From: Virgibacillus sp. MSP4-1
GTDB taxonomy: Bacteria > Bacillota > Bacilli > Bacillales > Alkalibacillaceae
DNA: 64,000 nt
Direction: 5' to 3'
Assembly (NCBI RefSeq): GCF_010092505.1
Contig: NZ_CP048021.1
Span: 2,108,001-2,172,000, forward strand
Shown: piece by piece, positions 52,798-60,992 of the stretch
How the letters are laid out: every line of letters starts with the position of its first letter
Numbering within the stretch: position 1 is the stretch's first letter
Translations under genes and position numbers: made by a program
The notes under the pieces: generated by a model
What the model saw: only the letters and a program-made list of their open reading frames with translations
Database searches by the model: none
What the model was told of the DNA's origin: nothing

Positions 52798-53421
52798 GGA
52801 TGACTACTCTGCTTCATGGATGAGACTGTTTGACTACTTGCCCTTACCAAGTCTCTGGCTTTTGCAGAGATTATTTACATCGCTTGATTGACAGCGTTTT
52901 CATAATTGAATCAAAGTTTTCCCTGGCATATCTATAACATCCACCTGGTTGTTCTACTGGTTTTAAGAATATCGGTTTTACCATAATCGTCTGTGACAAA
53001 TTCAAATTTCGTTAGATTGCATTCCTTCATTGTCCGTAAATTTTTATTGCACATTTCCGTTCCTAATATTCATGACAGACTTCACCGCTCATAAACACAC
53101 ACCTTCCTTTTTGCATTTGCTTATTAAACATGCAATTTTCATGCCAAATTTAAGATAGCCATTTTAAAAAGGACAAAAAAATAACTGCAGAGCGCAGTTT
53201 AATAACCATTCAGAATTTTTATTTTTTTATGGAGCGGAGGCAAATTCAGCAGGTTTCCGCCTCCTCCATTCCTTGAATGATTCAATAATAAATCACTATC
53301 ATAGAAGTAGCGAAGATTCGAGTGATTCAAAAATGATTCGGGAATTCAGTTTTGAATCGTACTTTTCCTATGTAAGGAAGACTGCTTATCACGCAGCTAA
53401 GCACCGATCCTTAAAGCGGAA
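52798..53421. other. Long TRAP-operon leader and upstream region
   Basis: No ORF is convincing. The region contains the sigma-54 promoter (53130) and, further upstream, repeated GATTC words (53280-53345) that could be activator sites. Confidence 0.45.
53130..53147 (-). promoter_or_regulatory. Sigma-54 (-24/-12) promoter of the TRAP-ligase operon
   Basis: On the minus strand TTGGCATGAAAATTGCAT has GG and GC separated by ten bases. It differs from the iadA promoter only in the AT-rich spacer. Confidence 0.75.
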
Positions 53422-54354
53422 TTACTTGATGTTTGCAACAGGCTGATTGGTTTGATTGATAAAACTTAAAATACTATAAATCGATTGTAAGGCTGGTGCA
53501 GGCACGTCCAGCAGATTGGCCTGTCTGACAATATAGCCGCACATCGCTTCCACTTCCATTTTCTTTCCACGGAGACGGTCCTGCAGCATGGAGGTTTGAT
53601 GATTTCTCGCCTTTTCCGCATTCGAGAAAATCCTGTCCTGAGTGGGCTCGGGATCCAGCGAAAGGCCTTTATGGATCGCCACATTCATAACCTCGGAGCA
53701 GATGGCTGATGCAGTTTTGTGCAAATACTCATCATCCAGAATTTGACCGACCCGGGCACCTGCAGCGGCGGATAGCGGATTGAAAGTCGCGTTCCAGAGT
53801 AACTTTTTCCACTTTCTTTCCAGAATGTGCCTGGATTGCACGGTATCAATACCCGCCTCATTCAACTCCACCAAAATGTGCGCACATTCCTCTTCTGCCG
53901 ATGAATCTAGTTCTCCTATGACAAGTTTAACTCGACCCTGCTGACGGATCCTTCCCGGGGCTTCCACAGAGGCTTGAATATACGTGGCTGCTGACAATAC
54001 TCGCCCTTTGCCAAATACCTCCTCCAATATTTCTTCATTTTCAACGCCGTTTTGCATCGTCAGAATAAGTGCGTGGTCCTTCAAAACATCCTTGAGCTGT
54101 TTAGCAACAGCCTCGGTATCATTGGATTTGACACAGAATAATACCAGATCCGAGTTTGCCAGATCACTCAAACGATCCGTAAACGTACCAGAAACACGGA
54201 ATGGGTCCTGCTCCCCCGCAATCCACAACCCTTCCGTCTGCATCGCTTCCAAATGATCTCCTCTGGCTAAAAACGTTACCTCATGTCCCGCACGATGGAG
54301 CATTCCGCCAAAATAACTGCCGACTGCCCCGGCTCCTGCAACACCGATCCTCAT
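53422..54354 (-). CDS. Ketopantoate reductase-like dehydrogenase (PanE/ApbA family)
   Basis: The start is ATG 54354, behind GAGGAGG. The 310-residue protein has an N-terminal Rossmann fold (GVAGAGAVGSYFGGMLHRAG, about residues 4-23), FCVKSNDT, and QNGVENEEIL. The C-terminal helical domain has the lysine-containing RKWKKLLWNATFNPLSA. PanE reduces 2-dehydropantoate to pantoate with NADPH. Many genomes carry several paralogues with other 2-ketoacid substrates. No panB, panC or panD is near, so the substrate is uncertain. Confidence 0.85.
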   Translation of the reverse strand: MRIGVAGAGAVGSYFGGMLHRAGHEVTFLARGDHLEAMQTEGLWIAGEQDPFRVSGTFTDRLSDLANSDLVLFCVKSNDTEAVAKQLKDVLKDHALILTMQNGVENEEILEEVFGKGRVLSAATYIQASVEAPGRIRQQGRVKLVIGELDSSAEEECAHILVELNEAGIDTVQSRHILERKWKKLLWNATFNPLSAAAGARVGQILDDEYLHKTASAICSEVMNVAIHKGLSLDPEPTQDRIFSNAEKARNHQTSMLQDRLRGKKMEVEAMCGYIVRQANLLDVPAPALQSIYSILSFINQTNQPVANIK

Positions 54355-54616
54355 AACTATTCCTCCTCTTCCAGTCATTGTTCTAATTAGTTTAGCACGA
54401 TTTATCTGAAAATTCTATGAATCATCCGCATGACTAGAGTGTGCAGGGAGACTCCTGCCAGGCTTTCTTTTATTGCACCCAAATCTGTTGCCATTCCCAA
54501 CGAAAACACGCAAGAGATGTATCATGAATTGGAAAACCAGAGGGACAGGCATCTATACTATACCTGGAGTCTATCTTCGTTTATACTATACATAGCATAA
54601 TTAAAGGAGCGATACG

Positions 54617-55333
54617 ATGATTTCAGCCCAAAACACCCCCAACCTCGCCGGAGTTACCATCAGCGGAGACCACCTAGATTTCGAGCAGCTCTATGACGCC
54701 ATCCACGATATTCTGCCTGATGAAGGCGAAGATCCCATACATGAAGGGGCCAGGATGAGGATTCTTGGCTTTTGCTATGACCTGAGGCATGCGATGATGG
54801 GGCATCGGGAGTTTACTTACGTCGATAATGGATTAGATGAGGATAAGATGCGCTTTCTCGGAGCAGTTGGCAGCACGAAAAACCTCTATTTTTCCTTCAA
54901 CACGCTATATCCGGAAATGCTGTTTGTGATGATGGCGCTAAACCATTATACAGAGAAAAATGAGTACAGTGGGAGAAGGCCTGGGCTAAATCCGTCCGTA
55001 GCCACCGTGATAAAACTGCAAAGTGCCGTATGGTCGTGTCTCGAGGAAACGCTATCCACGCAAAAATATTTAAATACGATCAGAAGCATTAATCATGCCG
55101 GAGACCTGGTCCTTTATACCACCCAGTATGTGGATATGCTAAATTTACGTTATCTGAAATGGGATGTTGAAAAACGGGAGAAAAACATCTCGATTATAGC
55201 CAAACGGTTATCTGAACAAGGAGATGAATATCAGACGGTAAAGCGTGAGGTACTTGAAGCTGCAGCAGAAAACCATTGCTGGCCCGAGCAGATACAATTA
55301 GCAGAGGATTATCCTGAGGAGATTGAGTGGTAG
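54617..55333 (+). CDS. Conserved hypothetical protein (DUF6904-like)
   Basis: The start is ATG 54617, behind AAAGGAG. The 238-residue protein begins NTPNLAGVTISGDHLDFEQL and contains GARMRILGFCYDLRHAMMGHRE, a pattern I recall from a Bacillales-specific hypothetical family. It is mostly helical and acidic, without a signal peptide or membrane segment. No function is known. It stands alone between the PanE-like gene and the catabolic cluster. Confidence 0.78.
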   Translation: MISAQNTPNLAGVTISGDHLDFEQLYDAIHDILPDEGEDPIHEGARMRILGFCYDLRHAMMGHREFTYVDNGLDEDKMRFLGAVGSTKNLYFSFNTLYPEMLFVMMALNHYTEKNEYSGRRPGLNPSVATVIKLQSAVWSCLEETLSTQKYLNTIRSINHAGDLVLYTTQYVDMLNLRYLKWDVEKREKNISIIAKRLSEQGDEYQTVKREVLEAAAENHCWPEQIQLAEDYPEEIEW

Positions 55334-55660
55334 GAGTGCCTCTTTCATTCCAGTCTTTAAACATTTTCAATAGATATATTCGTTGAGTGAGAGGCCAAGG
55401 GCTACTTTCGATATGCCTTGGTCTTTCTTTTTTTAACGCATTAATTTTTCTATAAGCTGTAGAATCTTTTATATGAGAAGGCATACTTTGGTTGACAAAT
55501 ATACCGTCTTTTACCTTACATTCAAAATGAAGGGTATTTTCCAAATTCAGATGTTTTTTCTCAATTGAATGATTGGGGAAGTTAAGCAATAGTATCGTGA
55601 CATGAAGGAGGGACAGTTTACCTGTCCCTCCGTCCCACCATGAAATCCTTTTCAACAAAA
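55334..55660. other. Intergenic region before the catabolic cluster
   Basis: A 154-codon minus-strand ORF spans it but overlaps the previous gene and looks non-coding. The only structured word seen is the GGGACA palindrome at 55610. Confidence 0.45.
55610..55628. repeat. GGGACA...TGTCCC palindrome
   Basis: GGGACAGTTTACCTGTCCC, a perfect seven-base inverted repeat; third copy of the family in this window. Confidence 0.7.
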
Positions 55661-55704
55661 TAGTTTAGTGTTAAACTAAAATTAGATAGTTTAATGCTAA
55701 ACTA
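55661..55704. promoter_or_regulatory. Paired palindromic operators of the MarR-controlled cluster
   Basis: TAGTTTAGTGTTAAACTA (55661-55678) and TAGTTTAATGCTAAACTA (55687-55704) are near-identical inverted repeats with 26-bp spacing between their starts. They precede the SDR-MarR-SDR genes and are typical of MarR sites. Confidence 0.82.
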
Positions 55705-55735
55705 TTTGCTTTTAGTAGAAAGGGGACTGAAAGAT

Positions 55736-56491
55736 ATGGGGAAATTAAAAAATAAGATAGTAGTGATTACCGGTGGCGCTGGCGGAATTGGGAGTGGTAT
55801 GGCAAAGGCAATGGTGAACGAGGGTGCCATTGTCACTATTGTTGACGTCAATAAGGAGAGTGGGGAATCGATGGAAAAAGAATTACAAGCCATCTCCCCT
55901 CAATCGATGTTTCTGCAAGCAGATTTAATGGATCATGATAACCTGGAGCAGATTATAAGTACAGTTGTGAATAAGTACGGTAAACTTGATGTATTAGTAA
56001 ATAATGCACACGCTTCCAGGCAAAAAACAATGGAGGAGACTACGCAATCGGATTTAGATTTATCCTTTGGTACAGGATTTTATCCAACTTTCTATTTAAT
56101 GAAGGCTGCCCTCCCCTATTTAAAGGAAACAAAAGGCAATATTATTAATTTTGCTTCCGGAGCCGGTTTAAATGGCCATAAAACACAAGGGGCCTATGCG
56201 GCTGCTAAGGAAGCTATCCGCGGAATTTCACGAGTTGCTGCTAACGAATGGGGAGAATTCGGAATCAATGTTAACCTGATTAGTCCGATAGCAAATTCAC
56301 CAGGAGTGGAAGCATGGGCTAAAGCACAGCCACAATATTATGAAGCTGTTAAAAACAATATTCCATTAGGCCGATTCGGTGATATTGAGCAGGATATCGG
56401 GCCTGTGGCAGTATTCCTCGCTTCTGATGACTCACAATATGTTACAGGACAAACGATTATGGTTGATGGAGGTTCTATAATGCTTCATTAA
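55736..56491 (+). CDS. Short-chain dehydrogenase/reductase in the MarR-controlled operon
   Basis: The start is ATG 55736, behind AAAGGGGA. The 251-residue SDR has TGGAGGIGSGMAKAM (about residues 11-25) and an acidic end of strand two (IVDVNKES, NAD+ preference). The NNAG motif appears as NNAHAS, an unusual change. Catalytic residues are present in NFASGAG and YAAAK. It is the first gene after the paired operators, so it is probably induced by the MarR ligand. The substrate is unknown. Confidence 0.88.
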   Translation: MGKLKNKIVVITGGAGGIGSGMAKAMVNEGAIVTIVDVNKESGESMEKELQAISPQSMFLQADLMDHDNLEQIISTVVNKYGKLDVLVNNAHASRQKTMEETTQSDLDLSFGTGFYPTFYLMKAALPYLKETKGNIINFASGAGLNGHKTQGAYAAAKEAIRGISRVAANEWGEFGINVNLISPIANSPGVEAWAKAQPQYYEAVKNNIPLGRFGDIEQDIGPVAVFLASDDSQYVTGQTIMVDGGSIMLH

Positions 56492-56522
56492 ACATATTTT
56501 AAATTTTTAGGAGTCGATAGTA

Positions 56523-56957
56523 TTGAAAGATCATAATATGTTTAAGCTTATCCACACCATACAACGAATTAACAATGAACACATTATAAAATTTACTAAA
56601 TCGTTCTCATATCCGATAGGTATTTCGCCGATTCTTGTATTATCTCAATTAAAAGCAGATGGCCCTCAAAAACAAGTGGATTTGGCAGATTCTCTCGGTT
56701 ATACCAAAGGTGCAATGACAAATATTGCTAATAAATTAGTGACATTAAACCTTGCTAAGAAGGTCTATGACGAAGAGGACCGACGAACCATTCGACTGGA
56801 TATCACACCTCTGGGCGAAACAGCTTTACAAGAAGCACAAGCAATCGGCCAAAAAATATTTATCCAGCATTTTGAAGTATTAAGTGAAAAAGAACTCGAA
56901 TTCTATATGGAGATTCAAGAGAAATTAATGAAGGAAATAGAAAAATCAGATACGTAA
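56523..56957 (+). CDS. MarR-family regulator
   Basis: The start is a TTG at 56523, nine bases after AGGAG. The 144-residue protein has the MarR winged helix: KQVDLADSLGYTKGAMTNIANKL at about residues 51-73 (recognition helix GYTKGAMTNIA), and a wing DEEDRRTIRLDITPLG. It lies between two SDR genes and very likely binds the two palindromes at 55661-55704, controlling this cluster in response to an aromatic or other acid. Confidence 0.9.
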   Translation: MKDHNMFKLIHTIQRINNEHIIKFTKSFSYPIGISPILVLSQLKADGPQKQVDLADSLGYTKGAMTNIANKLVTLNLAKKVYDEEDRRTIRLDITPLGETALQEAQAIGQKIFIQHFEVLSEKELEFYMEIQEKLMKEIEKSDT

Positions 56958-56981
56958 CAAAAGAACTTAGGAGGTATTCTT

Positions 56982-57716
56982 ATGGGAAGACTTGATCAAA
57001 AAATCGCCATAATTACTGGGGGAGCTCGCGGAATGGGAGCTTCACACGCTCGATTATTTGTAAAAGAAGGTGCTAAAGTAGTAATTGGTGATATTATGGA
57101 AGAGGATGGACAAGCTTTAGCAGAAGAACTAGGGGAAAATGCCAGATTCGTAAAACTTGATGTTACAAAATCAGATGATTGGCAACAAGTAGTTACAGAA
57201 ACCGAAAAAGCATTTGGTCCGGTTAATATTTTAGTGAATAATGCTGGAATTAGTATGAATAAATCACTTGAAGAAATTACAGAAGAAGATTACCGGAAAA
57301 TTGTTGATATTAATCAAGTGTCGGTCTTTCTTGGAATAAAAGCTGTTGTACCCTCTATGAAAAAAGCAAATAGTGGTTCAATCGTAAATATCTCTTCTAT
57401 TAACGGACTTGTAGGTGGTGCAATAGGATATACCGACACGAAATTCGCTGTAAGAGGCATGACCAAAGCAGCCGCACTTGGATTAACTTCAAATGATATT
57501 CGTGTCAATTCAGTACACCCTGGCGTTATTGAAACACCGATGATAGCACAAGAAGATTCAAAGGAAGCTATCCAGGAGTTTGCGAAATATATCCCAAATC
57601 AAAGAGTAGCAAAACCAGAAGAAGTTTCAAACCTGGTTTTATACTTAGCATCAGACGAATCAAGTTACAGCACAGGCGCAGAATTTGTAGTAGATGGCGG
57701 ATTAACGGCCCGATAA
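56982..57716 (+). CDS. Short-chain dehydrogenase/reductase, paralogue of the 46.8-kb SDR
   Basis: The 244-residue protein, preceded by GGAGG, has TGGARGMGASHARLF (about residues 12-26), VIGDIMEEDG with an acidic NAD+ selector, NNAG, NISSING and the catalytic pair YTDTK. It shares long stretches with the SDR at 46826, such as FGPVNILVNNAGI and VNSVHPGVI, so the two are clear duplicates with perhaps related substrates. It ends the plus-strand operon. Confidence 0.9.
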   Translation: MGRLDQKIAIITGGARGMGASHARLFVKEGAKVVIGDIMEEDGQALAEELGENARFVKLDVTKSDDWQQVVTETEKAFGPVNILVNNAGISMNKSLEEITEEDYRKIVDINQVSVFLGIKAVVPSMKKANSGSIVNISSINGLVGGAIGYTDTKFAVRGMTKAAALGLTSNDIRVNSVHPGVIETPMIAQEDSKEAIQEFAKYIPNQRVAKPEEVSNLVLYLASDESSYSTGAEFVVDGGLTAR

Positions 57717-57718
57717 AT

Positions 57719-57766
57719 ATAAAGTGAAACTTCCATTAGTGGGGGTATTACGGTCAATTTATGGGG
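57719..57766 (+). repeat. Dispersed repeat family B, internally deleted copy
   Basis: ATAAAGTGAAACTTCCATTA and GTGGGGGTATTACGG: the left end joined to a short right end, three bases after the SDR stop. Confidence 0.75.
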
Positions 57767-57817
57767 ATACATTTAACTTTAAATTTTCCACTAATCTATA
57801 AAGTAAACTATTGAGGG

Positions 57818-57850
57818 AAAGAGACTTGTGTGAATAACAAGTCTCTTTTT
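57818..57850 (+). terminator. Terminator of the SDR-MarR-SDR operon
   Basis: AAAGAGACTTG and CAAGTCTCTTT form a perfect stem followed by a T run. Confidence 0.92.
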
Positions 57851-57971
57851 AATATTCTTATGACAAGTCTTACTGACGATGCAAGTAACCGTACTCTGAG
57901 GAGATAGTGAAAAGGATCGCAATGTTCTCATTATAAAAAACTACATATTAAAATATTAATGAAAATGCTTA

Positions 57972-59402
57972 CTAGATAGTTTTTCCTCCCACAACATTTG
58001 TGTCTGTTGCTTGGTCTGATTTTTTAAATCCGGTAACCTTTTTAGGAATTAAAAATAGAAATAAAAATGCTAAGGCTGAAAATATTGTAAGGGCTAACGC
58101 AGTTTTTGACATAGCAGCAACAGCATTTCCACCAGCAGCAAATAAAGCAAATGCAACTAGGCCAAACGAGGCACCTACGCGTTGTGAAGCGTTTTCAATT
58201 AATGTATAAGTAAATGTTACTACACCCATGCGAGCAGCATTAGCTTTGGATAACACAACACCTCTCAGAGCAGGGCCTACTAATCCTATACCCGTACCAA
58301 TAAAACTCATAGCAAAGAAAAGATAGAGAAAGGACGTATTAAGGTTTACAAATGCTAACATCCCTGAACCTGTAACGAGTATAGCTATACTAGCCCCTAT
58401 CAAGGACCGCGCAGAAAATTTACTCATCCATCTCCCACATAATAAATTCGCAATTGCCATAGAAATGAAAAGTGGCATCTGTAATAGACCCACAACGGTG
58501 GAGGATTTGCCCTGTATATCTTGAATAAAGAAAGTTAATATATACATTACACTACTAAACGTAACAAACATGAGAACGGCAATGATGGATATCACCCAAA
58601 AATTACGGTTTGCAGCATATTCTATATCTAGCAAAGGCTCTTTACGTTTTCTTTCTAGCCAAATTAAAATTAGGAATGATAAGGCGAACAATCCTAATGA
58701 TGGTGTCCACATCATGGATGAAACCCCGTAATTATTAATAAATGTTGGGATGGATAATAGACCGAGTAAAATAAAAATAACAAATACCACGCCTAAGAAA
58801 TCAAAAGACTCTGGTTTATCCCCCTTAACAACGGGTATCCAAGCTGCAAAAATCACAAATGTAACCACACCAAGAGCAGCGCACAGCCAAAAAATAGATG
58901 ACCATCCCATACTGTCCACAAAGGTTCCACTTAAAAGAGGTCCTATTACTCCACCAATAACGGAATAAAAACCAAAAATTCCTAAAGCTTTTCCCCGTTT
59001 TTCATTTTTAAAGAATTTGCCTGCGTAGGTAAAACCAGCTGGAATGACAGCAGATCCAGCCACGCCTTTAATAAATAAACCCACTACTAATACCCAGAAA
59101 AAAGGAGCTACCGCAACAAGTACGGCACCAATCACAAGAAGTGCAGAACCAATTAAAATAACGACTTTTTGACTATAGGAATCTCCCACCCAACCAAAAA
59201 ACGGTTGAAATCCCGTTAATCCCAGCGCAAATCCTAATTGCATCCATACTGAATATCCCGGCCCTAACTCAAAAGCCTCTAACATTTTAGGATAAGCAGC
59301 TATATGTGTAGCCTGAGCTAGAACAACGAAAAGAACCCCTAGACATAAAACATGAAAGGCCCTTCGAATGGACTTTTCTTCTAAAGATAATTGAGCGTCC
59401 AT
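57972..59402 (-). CDS. MFS transporter
   Basis: A 476-residue major facilitator with about 13-14 predicted segments. It has the loop 2-3 motif GWVGDSYSQK (the GxxxDrxGrR equivalent, about residues 75-84), GLFIKGVAGSAVIPAGFTYAG, and ENKRGKALGIFGFYSVIGGVIGP-like (NEKRGKALGIFGF) segments of drug:H+ antiporter type. Reading in the same direction as the ALDH and acyl-CoA genes, it may import or export a substrate of that pathway rather than a drug. The substrate is unknown. Confidence 0.88.
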   Translation of the reverse strand: MDAQLSLEEKSIRRAFHVLCLGVLFVVLAQATHIAAYPKMLEAFELGPGYSVWMQLGFALGLTGFQPFFGWVGDSYSQKVVILIGSALLVIGAVLVAVAPFFWVLVVGLFIKGVAGSAVIPAGFTYAGKFFKNEKRGKALGIFGFYSVIGGVIGPLLSGTFVDSMGWSSIFWLCAALGVVTFVIFAAWIPVVKGDKPESFDFLGVVFVIFILLGLLSIPTFINNYGVSSMMWTPSLGLFALSFLILIWLERKRKEPLLDIEYAANRNFWVISIIAVLMFVTFSSVMYILTFFIQDIQGKSSTVVGLLQMPLFISMAIANLLCGRWMSKFSARSLIGASIAILVTGSGMLAFVNLNTSFLYLFFAMSFIGTGIGLVGPALRGVVLSKANAARMGVVTFTYTLIENASQRVGASFGLVAFALFAAGGNAVAAMSKTALALTIFSALAFLFLFLIPKKVTGFKKSDQATDTNVVGGKTI

Positions 59403-59463
59403 TTAACAATCTCCTCCAATTTGATAGTAAGGCAACGCTTTTTATACGTTGCCTTTTATTTCT

Positions 59464-60948
59464 TTAACCTAAATCAATTACACAGCTTTTTTCACGTGTA
59501 TATTCAATAATTGAATCAGTTCCATAACCACTACCCTTTACTCCACCAAATGGTAAGTCAGTTCCAACCCGATTATAAGTGTTGACCCAGACATTGCCGG
59601 CCTCCATGTTCTGAATCATGCGATGAGCACGACCTAAATCAGATGTCCACACACCCGATGCGAGACCATAGTCCGTATCATTGGCAATTTCCACGGCTTC
59701 TTCTTCCGTATCGAATGGGATAATCACGCCTACAGGGCCGAATATTTCTTCTTGACAAACTCTGTGTTGATTACTATTCATTAATAGTAATGTAGGCTCT
59801 ATCCAATAACCATCTGAATATTCTGAATTTTTGTTGGATAGTACAGCTTCTCCACGTTTGCCACCATATACGATTTCTCCCCCCTCATTTAAACCTAAAT
59901 CAATATAAGAGCAAACCTTTTGATATTGTGGTAAGTTTGATATTGGTCCCATTGTACTCTCAAGACTTAGGGTGTTTCCTAGAATAACCGTTTGAGGATT
60001 TGCCATTTTTTCCTTTAATCGCTCAAGCACTTCATCTAAAATCGATCGTTGAATCAAAATTCTTGATCCTGCCGCACAAATCTGGCCTGAACTCCCCGTA
60101 AATAATGAATAAGAGGTAATTGTCTCAATTGCTTTATCTAAATTGGCATCTTCAAACACGATATTAGGTGATTTACCACCTAGTTCAAATGTTAACGGCT
60201 TAGGTTGGTGAGCCGAAGCCCTTGTGATGGCTTGTGCTGTTACTCCTGACCCTGTTAAACTAACTTTATTTATATCTTCATGACTGACTAATGCATCCCC
60301 AATTTCACTTCCTAAACCAGAAATGACATTTACAACCCCTGGCGGTAAAATACTAGATAACAACTCTCCATATCTTAGAGAGGATACAGCGGCGTGCTCA
60401 GATGGTTTAATAATTATGGTATTTCCTCCCGCCAGGGCATAAGCTGCCTTAATTGTAAATGTAAATAAAGGCGCATTCCACGGCAGAATACCTAACACCA
60501 CTCCATAAGGCTCTCTAAGTGTATATCCAACTGTATCCTTTCCCATTTGGACCGTTTTTCCTTGTCCTCCATCCATCGCCGCGGCTCCAGCAGCATCATA
60601 CCAAATGTCTACTAAACTAGGAATCAACCCGTAAATTGTCTCTCTAATCACCCAGCCGTTGTCCATTGTTTCTAGTTGTGCTAGTTCCTCGGCATGTTCT
60701 GTTATCAGGTCACCAACACGCCTTAAATAATTTCCCCGTTCCCTTGCTGCTAGAGAAGACCAGCTTGGAAAAGCATCCTTAGCAGCTTTCACTGAATATT
60801 GGACATCATTTTCGTTACATAAAGGAATAGACGCCCATGCTCTTCCTGTTGCAGGATTAATACTTTCCATTGTTTTTTCTGAAAATGACGGTACTAACTT
60901 TCCCTTAACTAAGTTTTGATAGAACTTCACTTCGGCCTTCGTATCCAA
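59464..60948 (-). CDS. Aldehyde dehydrogenase
   Basis: A 494-residue NAD(P)-dependent enzyme of the ALDH superfamily. It has WNAPLFTF, GGNTIIIKPSEHA (cofactor Lys), GSGVTAQAI, the base Glu in FELGGKSPNIV, the nucleophile Cys in SSGQICAAGSRI, and EEIFGPVGVIIPF. It oxidises an aldehyde to the acid, which the neighbouring acyl-CoA synthetase could then activate. It belongs to the minus-strand run ending with the MFS gene. Confidence 0.93.
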   Translation of the reverse strand: MDTKAEVKFYQNLVKGKLVPSFSEKTMESINPATGRAWASIPLCNENDVQYSVKAAKDAFPSWSSLAARERGNYLRRVGDLITEHAEELAQLETMDNGWVIRETIYGLIPSLVDIWYDAAGAAAMDGGQGKTVQMGKDTVGYTLREPYGVVLGILPWNAPLFTFTIKAAYALAGGNTIIIKPSEHAAVSSLRYGELLSSILPPGVVNVISGLGSEIGDALVSHEDINKVSLTGSGVTAQAITRASAHQPKPLTFELGGKSPNIVFEDANLDKAIETITSYSLFTGSSGQICAAGSRILIQRSILDEVLERLKEKMANPQTVILGNTLSLESTMGPISNLPQYQKVCSYIDLGLNEGGEIVYGGKRGEAVLSNKNSEYSDGYWIEPTLLLMNSNQHRVCQEEIFGPVGVIIPFDTEEEAVEIANDTDYGLASGVWTSDLGRAHRMIQNMEAGNVWVNTYNRVGTDLPFGGVKGSGYGTDSIIEYTREKSCVIDLG

Positions 60949-60992
60949 AATAACGCCTCCTATAAGATTAGCCTAAAAAAATTATATTTTTC

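Noticed and set aside
53225-53275. Hairpin GGAGCGGAGGC with GCCTCCTCC as terminator of the PanE-like gene
   Set aside because: The stem is imperfect and is followed by A-rich, not T-rich, sequence in the direction of transcription.
55194-55658. 154-codon minus-strand ORF
   Set aside because: It overlaps the end of the DUF6904-like gene, includes a GGGACA palindrome and has no recognisable motif.
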